From NCBI RefSeq assembly GCF_963924675.1, contig NC_089221.1, positions 135,450,263 to 135,514,262 on the forward strand: a DNA stretch of 64,000 nucleotides, written 5' to 3'. Positions 11,172 through 24,800 of the stretch are shown here, piece by piece. The DNA comes from Phocoena phocoena (lineage: Eukaryota > Chordata > Mammalia > Artiodactyla > Phocoenidae). The translations under genes and the position numbers were made by a program. How positions within the stretch are numbered: the first letter of the stretch is position 1; each line of letters begins with the position of its first letter. Below the pieces are notes generated by a model. It was not told the origin of the DNA. It searched no databases and saw only the letters and a list, made by a program, of their open reading frames with translations.

Positions 11172-13359
11172 CTGTTTCTCTCTTGTGAATTAGTTCATTG
11201 GTATCAATTTTTAAATTTCAGCTATAAGTAGTATCATATGATATTTGACTTTCTCTTTCTGACTTACTTCACTTAGTATGATTATCTCTAATTCTATCCA
11301 TGATGCTGCAAATAGCATTCCTTCATTCTTTTTCATTTCTAAGTAATATTTCACTGTGAACATGTACCACTTCTTTATCCATCCATCTGCTGATGGATAT
11401 TTGGGTTGCTTCCATGTCTTAGACATTGTAAATTGTGCTGCAGTACACATATGGGTGCATGTGTGTTTTCCAATTCTGGTTTTCTCCTGTTATATGCCTG
11501 GGAGTGGGACTGCTGGATCATAGGATACCTCTAATTTTACCTTGTAAAGGCACTTTCATACTGTTATTTATAGTGGCTGTTACCACGTTAGATCCCAACA
11601 GCAGCATAGGAGGGTTCCCTTTTTTCTACAACCTCTCAAGCATTTATTGTTTGTAGACTTTTCGATGATGGCTATTCTTACTCATGTGAAGTGATCCCTC
11701 ATTGTAGTTTTGATTTCCATGATGCTAATAATACAGGAATTAGAGCATCTTTTCAAGTGCTTTTCTTTTAAACAGTGTAAAATTTACCTATTGAAATAGG
11801 ATCTTGAAAGTCTGTTCCTTTGGAATTTATTTTGCTTACCTATCCCTGGACATTTCCTGATTGCGTGTGTCATTTAAAGCCCAATAGTCCTTGTGAATAT
11901 TAAGTACCCATAAGCATCGTTTTTAAAGTTGCAGTTGCAGTAAAGGGCAACAAGGTAGTGGGACTTATTCATACTCAATTTGATTGCTAGGGAAAAGAGA
12001 GGCTTAGTGGAATTCCTCTTCCTAGGTTGTAAATTGGAGTGTAAAGTGCCAGGACAAATACCCAAAATCTTGTGTCACATTACTTCTTGTTGAATTTACT
12101 TTTTATTTCTTATCAGAGTAAATTTGATTACAATGTTATATTTGTTCTAGGTGTACAGAATCTGGTTCATTCATATGTATACATATATCTAGACAGGTTT
12201 AGATTATTTCCCATGTTGGTTATTAGAGAGAGTTGAGTAGACCTCCCTTGGCATCCAGTAGGTTCTTCTTGATTATATATTTTATGTGAATTATTAAATG
12301 TATGTTAACCCCAACATCCTAATTTTTCCATTCCTTTCATCTTTTTCAAAGTCTGTATGGGTCTTTCTCAGTGGAAATATGTTCATGGGTATCAATTTTT
12401 AGATAACACTAGTAAATGATATCATCAGATATTTGTCTTTCTTTTTGTGACTTACTTTACGTAGTATGATTACCCCTAGGTTCATCAGTGGTGCTGTAAA
12501 AGGCATTGTTTCATCTTTTCCATGGCTAATATTCGATTGTGTACATGTACCACTTCTTTGTCCATTCATCTGTACTTGGACATTTTGCTTGCATCCGTAT
12601 CTGGCTATTGTAAGTATCGCTGAAGAGCACTTTTGGTTACCTGTGTCTTTCTGAATTCTGGTGTTCTCGGGTTACAGGCCCATTAGTGGTTTGGCAGGAT
12701 CACATAGTAGCTCAATTGTTAACTTTTAAAGGCACCTTCATTCTGTTCTGATTAGTGGCTGTTACCAGTTTACATCCTAGCAACAGCATAGGGTGTATCC
12801 ATTCTCGGAAACCCATTCAGCATTTATTGTTTGAAGACATTTTTTTCTGATGGTCATTCAGACTATTGTGAGGTGATGCCTTTTTGTAGTTTAAATTTGC
12901 ATTTCCCTAATAATTCTTGATGTTGAACATTTTTTCATGTCCTTTAAAAAAAAAACACCGTGAGGAAATTTACCTCTTGAATTGTCTTCTCCAGATTTTC
13001 TACTGTTTTGCATATTAATGTCCACTCCTGACCGCAGGATATTTTTTGAGGGCAGGTGTCATTTAAAGCCCTGCAGTCCTTGTGAATATTAAGTGATCAA
13101 TAGCACTGGGATTAAAGCTGCTGTTGAGGGAATTGGTCACAAGGCAGCAGATTTCTACACTCCCAGCTTTGGTTACAAGGGCAGGAGAGCCTTCCTGGAA
13201 GTTGTGTTCCTAGGTTGCAAATTGTAGTGGAATGTTCCAGGACAAACTCCCAAAAGCTTATGTCGCCTACTTAGTTTGTTTTTTAAATTTATTTTATGTT
13301 TTTCATTGGAGTAATGTTTTTTTAAACTAGATCCTTACTCTATGTACAATTTCCCCTTT

Positions 13360-13667
13360 CTTCTTTGCCTTTAATATTTATTTATTCACTTATTTATTTA
13401 TTTATGGCTGTGTTGGGTCTTCGTTTCTGTGCGAGGGCTTTCTCTAGTTGCGGCAAGCAGGGGCCACTCTTCCTTGTAGCGCACTGGCCTCTCACTATCG
13501 CGGCCTCTCTTGCTGTGGAGTACAGGCTCCAGACGCGCAGGCTCAGTAGTTGTGGCTCACGGACCTAGTTGCTCTGCAGCATGTGAGATCCTCCCAGACC
13601 AGGGCTGGAACCCGTGTCCCCTGTATTGGCAGGCAGATTCTCAACCACTGGGCCACCAGGGAAGCCC
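13360..13667 (-). mobile_element. CHR-type SINE, long form (reverse)
   Basis: Same family as 10445-10739: the minus strand begins gggcttccctggtggccc and ends in a TAAA-rich tail near 13375. The target-site duplication is not clear. It lies in the third satellite monomer. Confidence 0.9.
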
Positions 13668-14379
13668 CTATCGGAGTAAATTTTATTAGAGTGTTGTGAT
13701 TCTCTTGGTGTACCAATTCTGATCAATTTTTCATACATATATCTGTTCATCTTTGGATCCTGTTACCAGGTAGGTTATTACAGAGTGTTGAGTAGACCTC
13801 CCTTTGTATTTGGTAGGTGTTTGGTGATTATGTATTAGTGATTATATAATTTATATATATTATAAGTTTATCTACATATAACATACATTAGTGTATGTAT
13901 GTTAACCCCATAATCCTAATTTATCCACCCTCCCACCTTTCATTTTGGTTAACCATTAGTTTGTCTTATATGTCTCTGAGTGTCTTTTCCTTTGGAAATA
14001 TGTTCATTGGTACGAATCTTAAGATAACATCTATAAATTATATTATAGGATATATATCATACACTTTTGACTTAACGTAATATGATTATTTCTAGACTCA
14101 ACTGTAGTCATGAAAACGGCGTTGTTCATTTTTTTCAAAAGCTAATCTTCCATTAGGTACATGTACCACTTATTCTTTGTCCATTCATCCGTTGATTGAC
14201 ATTTTGGCTGCTTCCATGTCTTGCCTATTTTGAATATTGCTGCAGGACAGCTTTGTCAGCCTGTGTCTTGATTCGGCTCTTAGGTGACAGGCCCAGTGGT
14301 GCGCGTGCTGGATCAAATGGCATCTCAATTTTTACTTTTAAATGCATCTCCTTTCTGTTCTCATTACTGACTCTTACCA

Positions 14380-17300
14380 CTTTACATCTCAGCAGCAGCT
14401 AGAGGGTACACAGTTCTCTAAAACCCTTTCAGAATTTATTGTTTGTAGACATTTTGCTGATGGTAATTCGACGGATGTGACTTGAAAATTTTTCGTAGAT
14501 TAGATTTGCATGAGTCTAATAATCCCTGATGTTGAGCTTTTACCCATTTTCCTTTTTTGAAAAAAAGGGGGTGTAAAACTTACCTCTTCATACTATCTTT
14601 TTGAAAAATTTGCCAGTTGTGAATTTTTTGGGCCATTCCCTACCTCAGGACATTTTTTGAGGGCAGGTGTGCGTTACAGCCCCTGTGAATGTTAAGTGAC
14701 CGTTACCTGTGGGTTTAAAGCTGCTCTTGCGGGAAATGGCCACAAGGTGGCAGCATTTCTACCTTTCCAACTCTGGGTTTTTGGGCAAAGAGCCTTCCTG
14801 GAAATCGTGTTAGTAGGCTGCAAGTTAGAGTGGAACGTGCCAGGACAAACACCAAAGAGCTTATATCTCCTTACTTGTTTGTTTTTTTAATTTAATTTTT
14901 ATTTATTATCACAGCAAATTTGATAAAAATGTTGTTTGTTTTATGTGTACAGAATCTGATTCATTATATCTATGTATCTAAATATTTATCTTTGGATCCT
15001 TTCCCGTGTAGGTTATTACAGTGTTGAGTACACCTCTCTTGGTATTCCATAGGTATTTTGTGATATGTATTTCATATGTATTAGTACATGTCTGTTAACC
15101 CCCATATCCTAATTCATCCATTCCTTACACTTTTCCATGTGATTAAACATAATTTTGTTTTCTTAATCCATGCGTGTCCTTCTCTTGGAAATAATTTCAT
15201 GGGTATCAATTTTTAGGTAACACCTATAAGTGATATCATAGGATATCTGTTTTTCGGTTTCTTCCTTACTTCAAATTGGGTGTTTATCTTTAGGTCCTTC
15301 TATGGTGGTGCACACGGCACTGTTTCATTCTTTTCCATGGCTAATATTCCATGTGTACATGGACCAGTTATTCGTGGTGCATTTTTCTGTTGATGGACAT
15401 TTTGGTTTCTTCCAAGTCTTGGCTATGTTAAATGTTGCTGCAGAGCAGGATTACCAGCCTGTGTCTTTTTGATTCTGGTCTGCTCAGGTCATAGGCGCAT
15501 CAAAGGGCCTACCAGATCACATCGTAGCTCAATTTTTACTATTTAAACGCACCTTCATTATGTTCTCACTACTGGCTGTTACCAGTTTACATCCCTCCAG
15601 AAGCTAGAGGGTACACAGTTCACTAAAACCCCTTCAGCATTTATTCTTTGTAGACTTTTTCCTGCTGATCATTCTGACGGCTGTGAGCTGAACGTTTCTG
15701 TAGATTGGATTTGCGTGGCTTTATTAATTCCTGATGCTCAGCATTTTTTCATACCCTCTTTTTTTAAAAAAATAAAAAGAAGGAAAAGACAAACTGTGCA
15801 TAAAATGTGCCTCTTGAAATTGTGTTCTTGAAATATGGAGGTCTTTTGAAATTCTTGTTCGATTTACAACCCCAGATTTGTTTTGAGGGCAGGTGTCATT
15901 TACAGGCCTGCAATTGTTTTGAATATTAAGTGACCATTAGTGCTGGATTTAAAGCTTCTGTTGTGTGAAATGGCCACAAGGCGGCAGCATTTCTCCTTAA
16001 AAAATTTGCTTATTAGGGCAACAGAGCCTTAAGGGAAGTCGTGTTCTAGGTTGTAAAAAAGAATGGAATGTGCCAGGAAAAAGGCTTTTAAGTTTATGTC
16101 TCACTACTTCTTGTTCGTTTTATTAATTTAATTTTTATTTTTTATCACAGCATGTTTGATTACAATGGTTTCTTTGTTCCGCCTGTGCAAGATGTGGTCC
16201 TTTGCACATACACATATCTATTCTTCCTTGGATCCTTTTCCCATGTATGTTGTGATACAATATTGAGTAGTCTTCTCTTGGTATTCCATAGATCTTTGGT
16301 GATTATATATTTCACCTGTGTTTGTATATCTCTGTTAACACCAATATCCTAATGTATCCAATTCTCACACTTTTACATTGGTGAAACATAAGTTTGTTTA
16401 ATGAATCTGTGATTGCCTTTCTCTGTGGAAATATCTTCACTAGTATCAATTTTTAGGTAACACCTATAAGTGATATGATAGGATATGTGTCTTTCCCTTT
16501 CTCACTCACTACAAGTTGCGTAATTACTTCTAGACTCATGTATGGTGCTGCAAATGGCATTGTGCTATTTTTTTCCTTGGCTAATATTCCATCTGTACAT
16601 GTACCAGTTCTTCTTTGTCCACTCTTCTGTTGATGGACTTTTTGGTTGCTTCCATGTCTTGGCTACTGTAATACTGCTGCAATGCAGTATTTGCCCACCT
16701 GTGTCTTTCCAATTCTGTCTTCTTAGTTTATAGGCCTAGGAGTGGGCCTCCTGGATCATATCGTAGCTCAATGTTTACGTTGTAATGGCACCTCCATTCT
16801 GTTCTCATTAGTGGCTCTTACCAGGTTAAGCCCCACTTCAAGTTGAGGGTATGCACTTCTCCACAACCACTTCAACATTTATTGTTTGTAGTTTTTTTGC
16901 TGATGGTTATTCTGACTGGTGTGAGCTGATACCTCTTTGTGGTTGGACTTGGATGCATCTCATAATCCCCTGAAATTGAACTTTCAGGCATGTCCTTTTT
17001 CTCTTCAAACTGTGAGTACAGCTTACCTCTTCAAATGGTTTTCTTGAAGTATGTGCCACATTTTGAAGTATTTTGGTCATTACACCCCTCAAGACATTTC
17101 GAGGGCAGGTTTCATTTACAGCCCTCCAGTACTTGTGCATATGAAATGACCATTAGTACAGGTTTTAAAGCTGCTGTTGCAGGTAACGGCCAGAGGGCAG
17201 CAGCATTTCTGCTTTCCCCAGTCTGGTAACTAGGGAAACAGTCCCTCCTGCCAGTGGTGTTCCTTGGTTATAACTTAAAGTGGAGTGTCCCTGGATAAAC

Positions 17301-18860
17301 CCCCAAAAGCTGATGTCTGCTTACTTATGTTTGTTTTTTAAATTGAATTTATATTTTTTATTGGAGTAATAGTCCATCGTGTATATGGACCACTTCTTCT
17401 TTGTGCATTCCTCTGTTGATGGACATTTTCGTTGCTTCCAAGTGTTGGCAATGGTAAATATTGCTGGAGTGCAGGATTCCCAGCCTGTGTCTTTTTTATT
17501 CTCATCCTCTCAGGCGATAGGCCCAGCAGTGGGTATGCTTGACTGAATGGTAGCTCAATGTTTACCCTTTCGAGGCACCTCCATTGTGTTTTCATTAGTG
17601 GCTCTTACCACGTCCCACTTAGAACCGAGGGTACGTATTTCTCCACAATCCCTTCAGCATTTATTGTTTGAAGAACTTTTGCTGATGACTATTCTGACTG
17701 GTGTGAGCGGATAGGTTTTTGTAATTTGGATATGCATGTCCTTAATAATTCCTAATGTTCAGCTTTTTCCCACGCCTTTTAAAATTCTGTTAAACAAAAA
17801 CAGAAAAAAACTGTAAGTACAATAAACCTCTTGAAATTGTCTTCTTGGAAGTTGCCGTCTTTTGATTTTTTTGGTCGATGTTCGACGCCAGGATTTTTTT
17901 TGAAGGCAGGTGTCATCTACAGGCCTGCAATGAGTGTGAATATTTAGTGACCCTTAGCACTGGTTTTAAAGCTGCTGTTGTGGGAAACGGCCACAAGGGG
18001 GCAGCATTTCTCCATCCCCAAATCCGGTTACTAGGGCAGCAGAGCCTTTCTGGAAGTCATGTTCCCAGGTTGTAAATTAGAATGGAAGGTGCCAGGAAAA
18101 ACCCCCATAAGTTTATGTCACATTACTTCTTGTTCATTGTTTTAATTTTTTAAATCAGGGTAATGATTAGAATATTGTTTGTCCTAGGTGTACACAATCT
18201 GGTTCATTTGTACATTATATTTATATATATGTAGATATATCTATCTATATAGATAGATATATAGATATAGATGTAGATGTACAGATCCTCCTCCCATGTA
18301 AATTATTGAAGAGTGTCCCGTAGACCTCCGTTTCTATATGGTCAGTCTTTTTGACATATGTATTTAACACGCATTTGTACACGTATGATAAACCTGATCT
18401 TAATTTATCCATTCGCTCCACCTTTCCTTTTAGATGAGCATAATTTGTTTTCTAAGTCTGTGAGTGTGTTTCTCTGTGGAAATATGTTCATTTGGGTCAG
18501 TTGTTAGATAACACCTATAAGTGATATCATAGGATACGTCTTTTGCTTTCCGACTTACCTCATGTTTTGTGACTATCTGTAGGCTCATCTATGGCGCCTC
18601 AAAGAGCAGTGTTTCATTGTTTTCCAAGGCTAATATTCCATTGTGTACATGGACCACTTCTTCTTTATCCATTCATCTGTTAATGGACATTTTGGTTGCT
18701 TTTTGTATTTTGGCTATTGTGAAAATGGCTGCAGTACGGCTGTTGCAGCCTCTGTCTTCTCTATTCTCGTCTTCTCAGTTGAGAGGTTCAGCGTTGGGCA
18801 TGCTGGATGGAATGGTGGCTCGGTTTTTCTTTTTTTTGTGATATGAGGGCCTCGCACTGT
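14380..18860 (-). repeat. Higher-order repeat, copy A (about 4.48 kb)
   Basis: Four consecutive monomers (cores near 14685, 15913, 17128, 17935) resemble, in the same order, the following monomers more closely than each other. Core-to-core offsets to the next copy are about 4478, 4492 and 4492. For example, the segment near 15301 (tatggtggtgc, then a vertebrate-L1 tail variant accagttatt) matches 19783, and 16981-17330 matches 21471-21800. Confidence 0.75.
18214..18281. repeat. (GATA/TATC)n-rich microsatellite
   Basis: Imperfect tatatctatc/gatagata tract in a monomer's L1 3' UTR part. The middle (ctatctatatagatagatat) is partly self-complementary. Confidence 0.8.
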
Positions 18861-18888
18861 TGCGGCCTCTCCCGTTAAGGAGCACAGT
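18838..18888 (-). mobile_element. CHR SINE remnant
   Basis: About 50 bp (gggcctcgcactgttgcgg, then cctctcccgttaaggagcac) matching the middle of the long CHR SINE. Both ends are missing. It marks the start of the second higher-order repeat copy. Confidence 0.6.
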
Positions 18889-21803
18889 TATCTAAAACTC
18901 TTTCAGCATGTATTGTTTGTAGTCTTTTTGCTGGTGGTAGTTGACTTGTGTGAGTTGAAACCTTTTTGTAGATTAGATTTGCATGAGTCTAATAATTCCT
19001 GATGTTGAGCTTTTATCCATTTTCCTTTCTTTTGAAGAAGAGTGTGTAAACTTATCTCTTCATACTATCTCCTTTAAACATTTGCATGTCTTGAATTTTT
19101 TTGGTCATTCCCTAGCTCAGGACATTTTTTGAGGGCACGTGTCCTTTAAAGCCCTGAGTCTTTGTGAATGTTAAGTGACCATTAGTAGTGGGTTTAAGCC
19201 GCTCTTGCCGCAAACGGCCACAAGGCGGCAGCATTTCTCCATTTCCAACTCGGGGTTTTTCAGCAACAGAGCCTTCCTGGAAATCCTGTTAGTAGGCTGC
19301 AAATTAGGGTGGAATGTGCCAGGGTAAACCCCTAAGAGCTTATATCTCCTTACTCCTTGTTTGTTTTTTAAATTTAATTTTTATTTAGTATCAGAATAAA
19401 TTTGATAAAAATGTTGTGTGTGTTCTAGGTGTACAGAATCTGGTTCATTATATGTATGTATAGATTTATTCATCTTTGGATCCTTTCCCATGTAGGTTAT
19501 TACAGAGTGTCGAGTAGACCTCTCTTGGTATTCCCTAGGTATTTTGTGATTATATATCTCATATGTATTACTACATGTCTGTTAATCCCCATAACCTAAT
19601 TCATACCTTCCTTACACCTTTCCATTTGGTTAAACATAATTTTGTTTTCTGAATCTATGCGTGTCCTTCTCTTGGACAGTATTTCATAGGTATCAATTTT
19701 TAGGTAACACCTATAATTGATGTCATAGGATATCTGTCTTTCGTTTTCTTTCTTCAATTTGGGTGATTATATCTAGATCCTTCTATGGTGGTGCCAACAG
19801 CACTGTTCCATGCTTTTCCATGGCTAATATTCCATGTGTACGTGGACCAGTTATTAATTGTGCATTTTTCTGTGGATGGACATTTTGGTTTCTTCGAGGT
19901 CTTGGCTGTGGTACATGTTGCTGCAGTGCAGGATTGCCAGCCTGTGTCTTTTTTATTCTGGTCTTCTCAGATGATAGGCCCATCAGTGGGCCTACCAGAT
20001 CACATGGTAGCTCAATTTTGACCTTTAAACACACCTCCATTGTGTTCTCAACACTGGCTGTTACCAGGTTACAACCCACCAGCAGCTAGAGAGTACACAG
20101 TTCTCTAAAACCCCTTCAGCATTTATACTTTGTAGACATTTTTTGCTGATGATCATTCTGACAGCTGTGAGGTGAACCTTTTTGTAGACTGGATTTGCAT
20201 GGCTTTATTAATTCCTGATGTTGAGCATTTATCCTTGCCCTTTTTTTAATAAAAAAAAGAAAGAAAGAAAAAGAGAATACAAAATGTGCGTAAAATATGC
20301 CTCTTGAAATTGTCGTTTTGAAATATGCACGTCTTTTGAGATTTTTGCTCGATTTAGGACTCAAGGATTTGTTTAGAGGGCAGGTGTCATTTACAGGCCT
20401 GCAATTATTTTGAATATCAAGTAACCATTAGCGCTGGGTTTAGAGCTGCTGTTGTGTGAAACAGCCACAAGGCGGCAGCAGTTCTCCTTTACCAAATCTG
20501 GTTATCGGCAACAGAGGCTCAATGCAAGTCGTGTTCTAGGTTGTAAATTAGAATGGAATGTGCCAGGAAAAAGCCCCTTAAGTTTATATCTCATTACTTC
20601 TTGTTCGTTTTTTAAATTTAATTTAATTTTTTATCACAGCAAGTGTGATTACAATGTTTTGATTGTTCTACGTTTGCAGGATGTGGTTGTTTTACACATA
20701 TACATATATCTATTGTTCTTTGGGCGCTTTTCCCACGTAGGTTATGACAAAATGTTGAGTAGTCTTCTCTTGGTATTCTGTAGGTCTTTGGTGATTATAG
20801 ACGTCCCCTGTGTTTGTATATCTCTGCGAACCCCGATATCCTAATGTATCCAATCCGCACACCTTTCCGTTGGTGAACCATAAGTTTGTTTATTAAATCT
20901 GTGATTGCCTTTCTCTGTGAAAATATCTTCACTGGTGTCTGTTTTTAGGTAACACCTATAAGTGATATCATAGGATATGTGTATTTCACTTTCTGACTTA
21001 CTACGGTTGCGTGATTACTTCTAGACTCATCTATGGTGTTGCAAATGGCATTGCGTCATTATTTTCTTTGGCTAGTATTCCATCTGTACATGTACAAGTT
21101 CTTCTTTGTCCACTCATCTGTTGATGGACTTTTGGTTGCTTCCATGTCTTGGCTACTGTAATACTGCTGCAAGGCACATTTGCCTGCCTGTGTCTTTCCA
21201 ATTCTGTCTTCTTCGGTTATAGGCCCAGGAGTGGGCCTGCTGGATAATATGGTAGCCAAATGTTTCCCTTGTAAAGGCACCTCCATTCTGTTCCATTAGT
21301 GGCTTTTACCAGGTTACGTCCCATTTAAAGTTGAGGGTATGCACTTCACCATAACCCCTTCAGCATTTATTGTTTGTAGTTTTTCTGCTAATTTTTATTG
21401 TGACTGCTGTGAGCTGATAGCTCTTTGTGGTTGGATTTGCATGCGTCTCATAAACCCTTGAAATTGAGTTTTCAGGCATGTCCTTTTTTTCTTCAAACTG
21501 TGAGTACAGCTTACCTCTTCAAATGGTTTTCTTGAAGTATGTGCCACATTTTGAAATATTTTGGCCATTACCTCCCTGTAGACATTTTGAGGACACTTTA
21601 CATTTACAGCCCTCCAGTACTTGTGCATATGAAGTGATGATTAGCACAGGTTTTAAAGCTGCTGTTGCAGGTAACGGCCATAGGATGGCAGCATTTCTGC
21701 TTTCCCCATTCTGGTAACTAGGGAAACAGACCTTCCTGCCACTGGCGTTCCTCGTTTATACACTAGAGCTGAATGTGCCCGGATAAACGCCCAAAGGCTG
21801 ATG
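18861..21803 (-). repeat. Higher-order repeat, copy B, truncated by telomere-like DNA
   Basis: Repeats the first three monomers of copy A (cores near 19163, 20405, 21620). It ends just after the gataaacgcccaaaggctga segment at 21782-21801, where the CCCTAA-like array starts. The fourth monomer of the higher-order unit is absent. Confidence 0.75.
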
Positions 21804-24800
21804 TTGTCGTACACTAAACTGTAACCTAAATCGTACCTGTTCCCTAACCATAACCCTAACCCTTACTCTTACACTAACCCTAACCCTAATCCTAAACTGT
21901 AACCGTTCCCTAACCCTAACCCAAACGCTTACCCAAAGCCTTACCCTAACCCATACACTAATACTAGTCCGTACACTAACACTAACCCATACCCTAACAC
22001 GTATGCCAACACTAAACCATTGTACCCTAACCTGTACCCTAAAACGTACCAATTCCCTAATCCTAACCATAACCCTAACCCTTACGCGAAACCTTACCCT
22101 ACACTGTACCCTAATCCTAACCCGTACACTAACACTAACCCATACCCTAACACGTACGCTAACCTAAACCGTTATCGTACCTTAATGGGTACCCTAAAAA
22201 GTATCTATTCCCTAACCCTAACCCTTACCTGAAGCCTTACGCTAATCCATACCTTAATCCTAACCCATACACTAACACTAAACCGTACCCTAACACATAA
22301 GCTAAACCTAAACCATTGTACCCTAACCCGTACCTGCTCCCTAACCCTAACACTAACCCTTAGCTGAAACCTTACGCTAACCTGTACACTAATCCTAACC
22401 CGTACACTAACACTAACCCGTACCCTAACACGTATGCTAACCCAAAACCTTTGTCATACCATAAAATGTACCATAAACTGTACCTGTTACCTAACCCAGG
22501 ACCTAACTCTAAACCAAACCCTAACCATTCCCCGAAGGCTTACCCTAACACGTACCTTAATCCTAAACCGTACACTACCACTAACCTGTACCCTAACACA
22601 TATGCTAACTCTAAACTGTTGTCGTACCTTGTACCCTAAACCAAACCCGTTCCATAACCCTAACACTAACACTTACCCGAAGCCTTACCCTAACCCGTAC
22701 CCCAATCCAAACCCGTACACTAACACTAACCCATACCCTAACATGTACGCTAAACCTAAACCGTGGTCATACCCTAACCTGTACACTAAACCATACCTGT
22801 ACCCTAACCATAACCATAACCCTAACCCTTACCCGAAGCCTTACCCTAACCCATACCCTAATCCTAGCCCGTACACTAACACTAAGCCATACCCTAACAC
22901 GTACGCTAACACTAAACTGTTGTCGTACCCTAACCTGTACACTAAACCGTCTCCGTTCCCTAACCCTAATCCTAATAGTAAACCTAACCTTTACCCGAAA
23001 CCTTACCCTAACCCGTACCCTTATCCTAACCCGTACACTAACACTAAACCGTACCCTAAAACGTACACTAACCCTAAACCAATTTCGTACGCTAACCTGT
23101 ACCCTAAACCATCCCCGTTTCGTAACCCTAACTGTAAACCTAACCCTTACCCGAAGCCTTACCCTAACCCGTCCCCTAATCGTAACCCGTACACTAACAC
23201 TAACCCATACCCTAACACGTATGCTAACTCTAAACCGTTGTTGAACACTAACGTGTACCCTAAACCCTCCCCTAACCCTAACCCTAACCTTAACCCATAC
23301 ACTAACACTGACACCCTCACACGTATACTAACCCTAAACCGTTTTCGTACCCTAACCGGTACCCTAAACCATTCCCATTCACTAACTCTATCCCTAACCC
23401 TAACCCTTACCTGAAGCCTTACCCTAACATGTTCCATAATCGTAACCCGTACACTAACACTAACAGGTACCCTAACGCATACGCTAAAACAAAACCATTG
23501 TTGTACCCTAAACTGTACCCTAAACAATTCCCATTAACTAACCCTAACCCTAACCCTAACCCTAAACATAACCCTTACCCGAAGGCTTACCCTAAACCGT
23601 CCCGTAAGCCTAACCCATACACTAACACTAATCCGTACCCTAACACGTACGCTAACCCTAAACCATTGTCGTACCCTAATGTGTACCCGAAACCCTCCCC
23701 GTTCCCTAACCCTAACCCTAACCCTTACCCTTACCCAAAGCCTTACACTAATCCGTACCCTAATCCTAACCCATACACTAACACTAACCCGTACCCTAAC
23801 ACGTACGCAAACCCTAAACCATTGTCGTACCCTAACCTGTATCCTAAGCTGTCCCTGTTCCCTAACCCTAACCCTTACCCAAAACCTTACCCTAAACCGT
23901 ACCCTAATCCTAACCCGTACACTAACACTCACCCATACCCTAACACGTACACTAACCCTAAAATGTTGTTGTAGCCTAACCTGTACCCTAAACCGTCCCC
24001 ATTCCCTAATCCTAACCCTAACCCTTACCCGAAGCCTTACCCTAAACCGTCCCCTAATCCTAACCCATACACTAACACTAACCTGTACCCTAACACGTAT
24101 GCTCACCCTAAACCATTGTCATACCCTAAACTGTACCCTAAACTGTCCCTGTCCCCACCCCCTAACCCTAATCCTAACACTAAACCTAACACTTACCTGA
24201 AGCCTTACCATAACCCGTAACCTAATCCCAAACCGTACGCTAACACTAACCTGTACCCTAACATGTACGCTCACCCTAAACCGTTTTTGTACCCTGAACT
24301 GTACCCTAAACCGTCCCTGTCCCCTAACCGTAACCCTAACCCTAACCCTTACCTGAAGCCTTACCCTAATCCGTACCCTAATCCTAACCCGTATGCTAAC
24401 ACTAACCTGTACCCTAACACGTACGCTAACCCTAAATTTTTGTCGTACCCTAACCTGTACCCTAAACCGTCCCCATCCCCTAACCCTAACCCTAACCCTA
24501 ACCCTTACCCGAAGCTTACCCTAACCCGTCCCCTAATCCTAACCTGTACGCTAACACTAACCCGTACCATAACAAGTACGCTCACCCTAAACAGTTGTCG
24601 TAGCCTAATCTGTACCCTAAACCATCTCCGTCCCCGTCCCCTAACCCTAACCCAAAGCCTTATCCTAACCCATGCCCTACTCCTAACCCGTACACTAACA
24701 CTAACCCGTACGCTAACACGTACACTCACCGTAAATGGCTGTCTTACCCTAACCTGTACCCTAAACCATCCCAGTCCCTTAACCCTAACCCTAACCCTTA

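Larger units (their letters stand above)
9481..21803 (-). repeat. L1-derived satellite array, about 1.2-kb monomers
   Basis: A tandem array in which each monomer holds a degenerate reverse L1 3' end (the gttgatggacattttggttg segment and 3' UTR) plus a non-L1 core with gagggcaggtgtcattt, ccttgtgaatattaag, ggccacaaggcggcagca and gtgccaggacaaac. Cores lie near 10221, 11890, 13078, 14685, 15913, 17128, 17935, 19163, 20405 and 21620. Spacing is about 1.2 kb once SINE insertions are removed; one unit, between 17128 and 17935, is shortened to 0.8 kb by loss of its L1 3' UTR part. Strand is that of the L1 component. The common cetacean satellite is known to be L1-derived, so this is probably a divergent relative. 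All open frames inside are decayed or accidental. Confidence 0.85.
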
